Positions 55,649-64,000 of a stretch of 64,000 bases of DNA are shown one piece after another. The stretch is from NCBI GenBank assembly GCA_009192285.1, contig CM018603.1:1465802-1529801 (forward strand), written 5' to 3'. Position 1 is the first letter of the stretch. Each line of letters begins with the position of its first letter. The DNA is from Morchella semilibera (Eukaryota > Ascomycota > Pezizomycetes > Pezizales > Morchellaceae). Made by a program: the position numbers and the translations under genes. The notes under the pieces are model-generated. The model did no database searches, had not been told where the DNA came from, and saw only the letters and a list, made by a program, of their open reading frames with translations.

Positions 55649-56596
55649 GCTCGGATGGGGCCTAGAATTGTCTGTCAGGGCCTGATTGGTTTTTCATGTA
55701 CGTGTTAAACTGCAGTCAAGCCGAGAAGATCGGAATAATACACCTCCCCTAAACTGTTAAGTTACGAAGCTCGATCTTGCGACATACATGCCCTAGTGTG
55801 TTAAACTTGAGACAGCACTGAAACCGATGTCCTCGTTGGCCAGATTGATGCCGGTGCGGGAGTGAGCGCGTAGGTAACCACTATGGAGAATCTCAGCATC
55901 ATGCCAAAAGGTTCTACCATAGCCTTCTCAGGCCCTATAAGTACTTTTTACAAAGATGATGTCCATATGATCCCTCCACGCTTGCCATTGAATGTCCTGT
56001 ATGTCCTAGGGCCTAGGAATTTTCACAGATTCTTGTTATGGTCGATGACACCTCAAACGGACTTGCACAACCGAGCACCTGGCGCAGTTCGGTGTGCCTA
56101 AAATGGCGGCCAGAGAACATAGCTGAGAAAATTTACTGGGCGAAATGTTGGGAAGTGAAATAGCAAAAGCGTTGTCATGTGCTGGTAGCAGGCCCGACCC
56201 AGGGTCAGGGCTTTTCCCATCAAAATCACTCGCTCCCGCCGTTGCCAACCAGTGCCGCCCAGTTTAACCACACCAGGTGACCTTCGCACCACGCCAGCTC
56301 GATAGAGCCCTCCCATTTAGAGGTCTAAATATATGTATTGGATGACTTCCCGTAGAAATTAGATTCTAGAATCTGAATCTGAATAGTGGGGGGAGGGGTC
56401 GGTTTAGATTTCTAAGCCCCAGAAACCTGGAAAGCAGTAATATGATTGGCTGTTCATGAGCCCTTGCCACACTGCCAGAAAATCTAGGTTCTAAATTTTC
56501 GGGAAGCCATCCATTGTTCCACATTACAGTGATAGTAATCTATAAATCAAGCAATGCTAATTATATATAAATGTCAAATTTTACAGTTCTTGCAAT
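55649..56596. other. Intergenic stretch
   Basis: No gene supported; the frame 55883-56101 is short. Confidence 0.35.
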
Positions 56597-56684
56597 GGCT
56601 CCGTAGCGTAATGGTTAACGCATTGCTTTCCGGTTTGTTAACTGTGCTTGGCAAAGATTGTGGGTTCGAGTCCCGTCGGGGTCG
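56597..56684 (+). tRNA. tRNA-Arg (CCG) with a 15-base intron
   Basis: Acceptor GGCTCCG pairs with CGGGGTC (two G-T), discriminator G; the D-arm is GCGT-AATGGTTA-ACGC; the anticodon stem TTGCT/GGCAA encloses TTCCGG, a 15-base intron and T; the T-arm is GTGGGTTCGAGTCCCGT. The anticodon CCG reads the Arg codon CGG. A T5 run follows at 56685-56689. The body resembles other eukaryotic tRNA-Arg sequences. Confidence 0.88.
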
Positions 56685-56689
56685 TTTTT

Positions 56690-57255
56690 ATTATAATCTG
56701 ATTCGCCTGATTGGTGCATTATTATTTATTATTTTTTATTTCCGCTACTACGAATATCTTAGATAACCACTGACCTAGCTAGGCTTCTAATAATATACCG
56801 ATACTAACCGTTTTCGCAGGTTATTGTGTTTACTAATAACCGCTATCATAACATACAGTATCCGGTAAAATTATTGCGAATGTTGTGGGTTCTCCGTCCT
56901 ATTGGCCCTTGAAAGGTTTTTTGCTACGAGCACAGGCCAACAAGTCCACTCTTTTAGTTCTGGCTTTGGCAATTCTGCCGGGTGCTGTAGGTGTTCAGGA
57001 CTTTAGGTCAATCATGGATTTGGGTCAAAATTACTAGTTTCAGGGATCGTTTTGCTGTGGGGCATACAGCATATCTCAACATTGATGCTTTGCCATTAGC
57101 AGAACTGCCGCGGATACTATTTTTAGGTTGTTGAAGTAGGCCAAGTATTTTCCTTCCTGTTAACCAGAGAAAAAACGGCAAAAAGGTTTGAACCACGATT
57201 TCTACGTCAATGGGTTCTTCAGTTTTGCGGGAGGCGGGCAAAAAGGTAGATTTTG
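56690..57255. other. Spacer between tRNA-Arg and tRNA-Asn
   Basis: No gene seen. The two tRNAs are convergent. Confidence 0.4.
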
Positions 57256-57341
57256 CTTCCCCGGACAGGCTTGAACTGTCAACCTCTCGATGCCATAGAT
57301 ATATAACAGTCGAACGCGCTAGCCAATTGCGCCACGGAGAA
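57256..57341 (-). tRNA. tRNA-Asn (GTT) with a 12-base intron
   Basis: On the minus strand, acceptor TTCTCCG pairs with CGGGGAA (one G-T), discriminator G; the D-arm is GCGCAATTGGCTAGCGC; the anticodon stem TTCGA/TCGAG encloses CTGTTA, a 12-base intron (TATATCTATGGC) and A; the T-arm is GACAGTTCAAGCCTGTC. A T5 run lies downstream at 57239-57243 (as A5 on the plus strand). Confidence 0.93.
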
Positions 57342-58638
57342 CTGGTACAACCATTAAACTATCTCTACATGCGGGCTTCTATGCGGTTGCAATCAACACT
57401 TTTGGTTACATTTGCTTTTTCACCGGGTTTCAGCGACAAAGGACTATCAACTCGAGTTTAGTTGCTTGAGATAAAAAGATTGGGTTCGTTGGTAGAGAGG
57501 CAATTCGGGTTGTTGGAGGGAAACGGTTAGGGGATTCGTGCCAAGGCCTTTTAACAACCAAATTTTTCACAACCCTGTTAAGGTGCAAATCTGAGAGCAC
57601 AGCGCCATAGAATGGGGAGGCTCCTAGATCCAGGTTCGAGTACGATTACTTACGCCTGTTAGCACCCCAAACTCTCTGCTAGCAAGTCTACTTGTTGTGA
57701 GATTGAAGCGTTTTGCGCGGTGTAGTGCGCTTCATGTGGATTTGCTACGTTACACCCCTAGGGAGGGAATAATCCTCAAATATATGAGCTTTATTAATAA
57801 AGTAAAGCTTCTATGGATCTTGTTTGACGGAAGGAGCCATATTGGCCTTATAACGTGCTTCACCGGGAAAGCAATCATCGGTAAGCAATCAGCCATGACA
57901 ACAGGACTTTATAAAAATTTGAGATTTTGAGGCTGGAGCGAATCAAGTGTCCAGAAACACTCTCTAGATGTCTTTTGAGTATTTTAGATGTCATTTGCTA
58001 AGGTTGAGTGGTGAAGGGTGGCTGTCGTGATACATTTGTAATTTCTTCTCCTTTTGGGTCTTTTGAAAGTACCCCCACCACACTACCCTAAGTAAATATC
58101 ACTCAAAAACAGCAAAAAGTACTTCCAGCATATTTGGCTTCGTATTAGACTGAACTTTAGTCCTACCATCTTTCATCAACTGGACCCGGTTGCTTTCCCG
58201 GTGACGATCGCTTTCCCAGTCTGAGTTGCCATCTGAAGGTCACCCCTTCAACCCGGGTTTGCCGCACTCCTTTTACTGATGATTTTCTTGGGGCCTATTC
58301 TTATGAGGTAGTTATGCATTAATACAGTTAAGGAGGTTCCGTGGGGCTGCCGGAGTACCACCCGTAGAATGGTGCTGCGTCGTTATGACTGGTGGGGGTG
58401 ATTGATAACATCAGGTTTTGCGGTGAGCATTGCCGGCCGAAGGGTTTCCAGCCCCGTTAGGAGCACATACTCCCTACCCTCCATAAAGAACTGGAAGTGC
58501 AGGTTGATAAGGTAGGGATAATTTCTATGGGAGAACGGCGTCACTGCACTACATACAAATAATATTTGTAACTGTCACTTGCATTTTCAAATTCTTTTAG
58601 AGGTCAACGGGTATACAGTTGCACCTGGTATAAAAAAC
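57342..58638. other. Intergenic stretch
   Basis: No gene supported. A lone B-box-like GGTTCGAGTAC near 57633 lacks a tRNA fold. Confidence 0.4.
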
Positions 58639-59021
58639 ACCAAGTCTTATAGCGGAATCCCCCCAAAATCCTTTATAGCAAGTGAGATCTTTGTACAGAG
58701 AGCGTTTGCCATGTATTGTTTCTTATAGCGAGGTATCCCATAAACCGTCGAGACAATGCTGACACCCCTTAACGAGTGACTAGTGCTAATAAATTCTATG
58801 GTACTTATTGGTGTAGCTTTCGATCTCACATGAGGGGTGTCAGCAACGACGGTTTATGGGATAGCTGTATGGGCCGCATGCGCACGCTTACAGCCATACC
58901 TCGCTATAAGAAACCTTGCTATAAGAAAAACCTTGCTGTAAGAAACAACACACAGGGTACACGCTAAGTACTCTGCACCAAAATCTCACTTGCTATAAGA
59001 AATTATCGCTGTAAGAAACAA
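58639..59021. mobile_element. Foldback element with degenerate TTCTTATAGC repeats
   Basis: The left arm (about 58639-58769) and right arm (about 58833-59021) are inverted copies: TATAGCAAGTGAGAT, AGCGAGGTAT, TCCCATAAACCGTCG and GCTGACACCCCT all recur inverted. The motif CTTATAGCGAGG or a variant occurs about eight times. The right arm has about 60 extra bases. The loop is about 63 bases. No coding capacity, and the target duplication is unclear. Confidence 0.65.
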
Positions 59022-59926
59022 GAACCGCTGCAACCTTGGCGTTTCTGATAGTGTGGTGTTGCTGTACCTCTGGGCGCGAAAAAATTACGTAAACAGCTCT
59101 CTAAAACAAAGTTTAGGCTCGTCCCTAGTATTTAAGACTTACAAAACGGTTAGTGCGAGACGGAAATAAGGGGTCGGGGACATAATCCACTTGTCCCCTA
59201 TAAAACCTTACTAATAATCAGGGCGCCAAGTCTTATTAGAGACAGCAGCATGCATCGCAACCCTACCCTAATAACATTTAGCACGGGTCTTCATCGAATC
59301 TCACTCGGCACCTATCGAGTCTTTGATATGTGGTTATTTTTCCTCATGGTTTTCAACGTTTAGTGGGAAGGGGAGAAGCATAGATAAATCTATTTTTTCA
59401 ATCATGACAAAACTTATTACGGGCTAAATTATAATTGTCTTTTTCTATATAAATGTTATGTAGCTAGTCCTTGGTGAATCCTATGCCCGCCAGTTCTAAC
59501 CTTGGTTGAGAGTCTTGAGTGGGGGACCCAAACCTTAATTATTAGCCCTTATGAACTTGTGACTGGGAATCCCACTTACCCTTCCCCCCCCCCCCCCCCC
59601 CTCCCTCTTTCCTCTTTTCCTCCTCCCCGCTCGCTCATTGCTCTTCGCTCTTCCCCTTCCACCCCTCCCTCTCCACTCTTTGCTCCTCCCCTTCTTCCCC
59701 GCCCGCACCACCCCACCCCCCTCCCCCTCCATCTTCGAATCCCGCTTCAGGTCATCCTTTAGATCAACGGATTCATCACTCCTCGTCTCTTTTACCTATC
59801 CCCACCATACCTCCTCCATTAGCCACAGATTAATTCCATCTCCATTGGTCGAAAGATTGGTTCTCCTACGCTTCATCTTACTGTCAACCCTATCTTCGCA
59901 TCAAAAAATTACCTTCATCCCTGGAA
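59022..59926. other. Intergenic stretch and promoter of the next gene
   Basis: A C18 tract at 59584-59601 begins a long pyrimidine-rich region (59580-59730) that ends about 200 bases before the ATG at 59927, typical of fungal CT-rich promoters. Confidence 0.45.
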
Positions 59927-61691
59927 ATGGATCGCAACTTGATTCCTCGATCCGACGGCGCTCTTCCCACTGTAATCAATAGTTCATCAACAGCAGCTGG
60001 AGAGAACTTGAGCCCCCCTGTGGGCGGGAACAATGGTAGGTATTTTCATCACCTTTTATCAAGTGTAGTCGATATTAATCTAAACACTGCTCCGAAGAAT
60101 ATGATCCTACGAATGTTGATCGTGGATCATCTGTTTTAACACCACATACCATCCGTCTGTCCGAGCGCAGGCGCTTGAGGGACCCCGATAGATATCCGCC
60201 CCCTAGCTCTGTTCCCACCTTCACCTCTACTCAACCAGGTATATATATTCACCACCTCTCACAAACTGTAGCTGACACTAACCTCAATGTAGCTTTTGAA
60301 GAAGAGGGCAATAGCGGATCGGATATTGATCGAGAGCCCCCGGCTAGCCCTAGAACATCAGGCTGGACTACCACGCCTCGGTATGGGAATTATGGAGGTA
60401 TGATTCCATCAACCTCTATTTTCATTTCTAGTCACTTTGATAAACACGCGTACTACCCATTAAGGGCTAGAGTTGATACTAACCTAAATAATGTGCAGTT
60501 CTCGAGCTTAGTACCCGGCAAAGAACCCCTGAGATTGTTAGGTTCCCACCACTTGTAGCTACTCCTCTTTCTGGATACATTGGTATATATACCCACATCC
60601 CCAACTAAATAGATGATGCTGATTTTAATACCGCTTTTGAAGGAGACGTTCGTCAAGCTGAGCCACCGGCTGCTACACCAGGCTCAAACACTCCGCCATT
60701 TGGCCGCCAGGAACACTTTGAAGGCACTAGGACCATACCTACCCCTCCGGCCAGCCCTTCAGACGTAGGTCATTCTTTACTCAATTCTGCTTAACCTCTA
60801 CTAATAAGGGTAAATAGGATGGCGCGCCGGATACAAGGGAAACCCAAGTAATCGAAACTCACCACCCCGGCAGCTTGCCTATCGATGAGTTTGCTGAGAG
60901 CAGCCGTAGCGGGGCTGGCGAGATCAGGAGGAGCCCTACAAGGAGGGCAACTCGTAATAATTCTAGGCGCGATATCGAGATTGCGTTCTTTTTCGCAGGG
61001 TTTCACACTTTCGAGCAAAGTGTAGGGATGTTAACCGTATTCACTTATCTAAACCGTCAAGCCCCCAGGGCCAGACCCAGAGAAGCGCCAGACACAGAGG
61101 ACTCCGATCCTGTACCGCCATATACACGCCAGAGCAGCAGAACAATCGGGCAAGTCGGAGATTATGACATGGGGAATTCTCATGGGGCGATCAACTCCGA
61201 TGCTGAAAGATTGATTGAGGACAATGTCTTTCGCTCAATGGCCACTGGGCAAAAACTCTGACTTAGCTGACCAATTAGAAGAAATGAGGATACAAGTATG
61301 CATCCATCTCCGTGGGGCCCCGCGTAAGGAAGACACTAACAAATGATATCTGTAGGATAGCGAGGATCCACCAGCCTACAAGGAGCCCGGAGCCCAGATC
61401 GAGGCTTCCCATGGGCGTCCCCATAGGTTGAACGAATGGCTCACTAGGTGGGCTATGGAGAGAACTTCGGTACGTAAAGCTAGCATGGAGTTGGCCGACG
61501 AAGAAGAGGAAGAAGAAGACGGTAGTGAGGAAGAAGAAGACGGTAGTGAGGAAGAAGAAGACGGTAGTGAGGAAGAAGAAGATAGTAGTGAGGAAGAAGA
61601 AGATAGTAGTGAGGAAGAAGAAGATGGTAGTGAGGATAGCGTGCACTTCACTCAAGAATGGATGACACCGTGGCTGCTTAGCTACGAGTAG
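59927..61691 (+). CDS. Seven-exon gene of repeated exon-intron modules with acidic C-terminus
   Basis: Exons: 59927-60035, 60098-60238, 60293-60397, 60499-60582, 60643-60764, 60818-61295, 61356-61691. The first four introns are all phase 1, and the joins restore one frame. Exons 2-5 repeat a theme: acidic start (AFEEEGN, AFEGD, EYDPTN), then Pro/Ser/Thr text (EPPASPRTSG, EPPAATPGSN). Introns 1, 2 and 4 align with each other and with the following exon start, so the modules arose by duplication. Exon 6 needs one base fewer in the A5 run at 61251-61255 to read on into QLEEMRIQ. Exon 7 ends with about six GSEEEED units and VHFTQEWMTPWLLSYE. The protein is probably disordered; no family recognised. 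Confidence 0.65.
61508..61633 (+). repeat. 21-base coding repeat (SEEEEDG), six units
   Basis: Units of GGAAGAAGAAGACGGTAGTG plus A, with GAT for GAC variants, encode acidic heptapeptides in frame. Confidence 0.9.
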
Positions 61692-61755
61692 TTGGTGAAG
61701 GCGCGACGGCGAGGAGCTATCCGGTCCCTCGCAGTAAAGTTTAGTACCTGTTAAT

Positions 61756-61960
61756 TTGTTTGATTTCTTTCCCTTTTCTTTTCCCTTTCCCTCCCCTTTC
61801 CTTTTCCCTTTCCTTTTCCCTTTCCTTCCCCCCCTCCGCCCCCCACCCCCCCCCCTTTCCCCTTCCCTTTCCCTTTCCCCTTTCCCTTTTCTTTTCCCTT
61901 TTCTTTTCCCTTTCCTTTTCCCTTTTCTTTCCCCTTCCCTTCTTTTCTTTCTTTTACAAG
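61756..61960 (+). repeat. Pyrimidine tract of CCCTTTTCTTT units
   Basis: About 200 bases of almost pure C/T in degenerate (CCCTTTTCTTTT)n units just after the preceding gene. Confidence 0.85.
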
Positions 61961-63499
61961 GCTCGCCGCGCTTCTCAGGAATAGTTTGGTGGTAGGATGC
62001 GGTGGCTAGTGCAGGAAGGAAATATGAGAGGAGAAGGATGTGATTAGGAGTTTGTATCGTGGCGATTTTTTCCTCTTATTGACTGGCCTTTAGTTGTATG
62101 ATTCTGGGATATCGATATCATGTAACAGGAGGGAAGAAGCACATGTACGGCGGCGATCGACTGACCATGGCAGAAAAAACTATGTACACGATCTAAGTCT
62201 TTAGTAGTACGAGTCCTAAGAATACAATGACTCGTTTCTCTTTCACATAATTATCTTCAAGCGAAACTGCTACAGGCCCTTGCTCGGTGGGAGAAGAATC
62301 GGACCCTGAATCATATGCGATCACTCGCCCGCAATTCCCACCGCAAAAACTGGGAGTAAAAGTACTACTTTGCCCTGTCGGACATATGTCTTCAGTGATA
62401 CGTTCCCATATATCACAAGTATATTTTACACCCAGATGGAGGCTAGGAGAACAAAACTTCTGTTTACAGAGTGCGCATCTCGGTGGTAGTGGGTGTCGGC
62501 TTGACTATCCTCACAACCCGTAGCTGGTAATTGTCATATCGTAATTAAAGAGGGCAACCGCGCGAGTAAGTGTATTCAAGTGTGGTTCGTTCACTATAGA
62601 AGAACCTCTTCTTTTCTTTTCTTCTTTTCCCTTCTTTTCTTCTTTTTAATTTGGGGGATACAACAGAAGGCTGTGTAGAAGCATTTAGCAATTTATTACC
62701 GGCCAATAAAAAAACACTCTACACAATACTCCATACCAAAGCCCAACCCCCCGTCCAGCATCGTAACTTTATATCTTAATGTGGGATATAATATCATCTC
62801 ACGATCACATGCACAATATCCAAACAATTGAATCTAGTAAAGGTCCACAATTCCATCAATATATTTTTCAAAGGCGCTAGACTACAGGATATAATTTTGA
62901 AACCTTTTCCCCCAGTCTCACCCCCTGCACGCTCCAAATCCGTCTGTTTATCTAACCCCAGGGTCCAAATGCTCGATTAGTTCGGTTAATTGGAGCAACG
63001 AGGAGCTCGAGGAGGATACTAACCCTTTAGCCCCCCCACCAGCCGCAAGCCCCCTTGCATTTTCCGGATATACTCTGTAGTCGAAAGAGAGCAATTGGCA
63101 GCGGGGTTAGGCCAATTGCAGGTAAAGCTCCCCCGCCTGCCCATATACACCGGATTAGATTAGGCACTCTTTCTTGCATGGAGGGGTTTTATATCAGCGG
63201 TAACATACCAGGCACAAAAATGTGCTGAGTCTATTAAGGAACCGCCCCCCCCAAAGGAGGGATATGGTCCCTGACATATTGTGCCTATGGATATAAACCA
63301 CATGTTAGCAGACTAGAAAACCAAAATAAGAATGAGGCACCAAACCGGGTCACCAGAACAGAAGCGACAAAGACGGTTTCCCGTTAATTGCCTGGGGCTC
63401 AGCTAGTAGTAGCAGAAGCAGCAGTACGACTACCCTACAAGAGATGCGCAAAGATCTCAAATGCTGCATTGACTGAAGTGTTTTAGAATTGTATTAGCT
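61961..63499. other. Intergenic stretch
   Basis: No gene supported; the frame 62287-62523 is short. Confidence 0.35.
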
Positions 63500-63931
63500 A
63501 TGCATCTTAACTGCGTAAAGAAAGTGTTTATGAATATCAATTGTAACTTACCAGCCAGAAACACTTCCCCCCCCCCCCAAACCGAGGGCTTGCGTACCCT
63601 TTGGCAAGGTTCTGGCGGAGCCACAGGGCTAATCCAATACGCCAGTCAGCAACTGAGAGCCAAAAAATATTCACAGGCCATCGAAAGGCAGCGGGATGAT
63701 GAAGAATTAATACTTACATTTCTTAAATGGAATCCCTTGGACTCTTCCCTAAATACAGGCACCCCACAAGAGATGAGATGCATGCAGACGTTTGGCAGCA
63801 GGGCAGGGCAGGGCAGCAGCAGCAGCAGATCGTCGTTGTCCTCTATTTTCCCCACTGCCCTGCCCGGGCAGTACAATTACCCTACAAGAGATGGAGTATT
63901 CTCCTCATCTTTGTATCGGGTTGAGGAGTGA
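63500..63931 (+). CDS. Possible exon or partial gene near the window end
   Basis: The frame is open for 143 codons; the most protein-like part is LIQYASQQLRAKKYSQAIER with DDEELILTFLKWNPLDSSL. It also encodes QYNYPTRD; the same 26 bases with three changes occur upstream at 63421-63446 (QYDYPTRD). Neither start nor splice sites are secure. The C12 tract at 63567-63578 lies inside the frame. Function unknown. Confidence 0.3.
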   Translation: MHLNCVKKVFMNINCNLPARNTSPPPQTEGLRTLWQGSGGATGLIQYASQQLRAKKYSQAIERQRDDEELILTFLKWNPLDSSLNTGTPQEMRCMQTFGSRAGQGSSSSRSSLSSIFPTALPGQYNYPTRDGVFSSSLYRVEE

Positions 63932-63989
63932 AAGAGGGGTAGGGGTAAGAATATATCGAGTTGAGGGGTGAAAGTGGGGTAAGAATGGT
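63919..63989 (+). repeat. Short GT-rich tandem repeat at the window end
   Basis: GTTGAGGAGTGAAAG and GTTGAGGGGTGAAAG, each followed by GGGGTAAGAAT, about 42 bases apart. It may continue beyond the window. Confidence 0.6.
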
Positions 63990-64000
63990 GGTGAGGAATA

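Noticed and set aside
57490-57660. Possible SINE with A-box-like and B-box-like words
   Set aside because: The boxes are about 140 bases apart and the B-box deviates; no poly-A tail or second copy was seen.
1-64000. CRISPR array, rRNA genes, biosynthetic cluster
   Set aside because: No regularly spaced repeats with unique spacers, no rRNA-like sequence and no recognisable biosynthetic enzymes were found.

Overview
The window looks like nuclear DNA of a filamentous ascomycete. The support is short introns (about 50-230 bases) with GTAWGT donors, CTAAC-type branch sites and YAG acceptors; four tRNA genes that all carry a short intron after position 37; a degenerate Ty1/copia element; and several families of small inverted-repeat elements. 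Placement in Pezizomycotina, perhaps a repeat-rich Pezizomycetes genome, is inference. There are no operons, and coding density is low: roughly a quarter of the window is supportable gene.

Layout. 1-3400: a relic transposon end and an intronless F-box-like gene (minus). 3421-8380: a broken copia retrotransposon (minus), read through a primer-binding site matching the initiator tRNA-Met anticodon arm. It is interrupted three times by the same 137-bp inverted-repeat element. 8400-12300: gene-poor DNA with a 189-bp and a 350-bp inverted-repeat element and tRNA-His. 12889-15217: a secreted or membrane-anchored protein with repeated cysteine pairs. 15200-23100: mostly non-coding, with one Ala/Pro-repeat gene. 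23312-24775: a three-exon gene whose 3' flank holds two tandem hairpins with compensating stem changes. 25500-41500: repeat-rich DNA with three small intronless GC-rich genes, a 360-bp TA-flanked element and a second 350-bp element. 41595-47020: a large Gln/Pro-rich protein with a coiled-coil C-terminal half. 47763-48459: a two-exon putative zinc-binding protein. 49685-55648: a coiled-coil protein, two small two-exon genes, tRNA-Asp and a decayed gene. 56597-57341: tRNA-Arg and tRNA-Asn. 58639-59021: a foldback element. 59927-61691: a seven-exon gene built from duplicated exon-intron modules and ending in acidic repeats. 63421-64000: a possible partial gene.

No pathway or cluster links these genes. 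The strongest candidates for something new are: (1) the two covarying hairpins at 24799-24903; (2) a 17-bp motif, CATG-N5-TCACTCGG, present in six exact and three one-mismatch copies; (3) the 137-bp element inserted three times in one retrotransposon; (4) a shared switch from C-rich to G-rich coding strand in all five intronless GC-rich genes; and (5) the modular gene at 59927. Several genes show single-base frame breaks, some in homopolymers. These could be assembly errors or real decay, so all gene models here are provisional.
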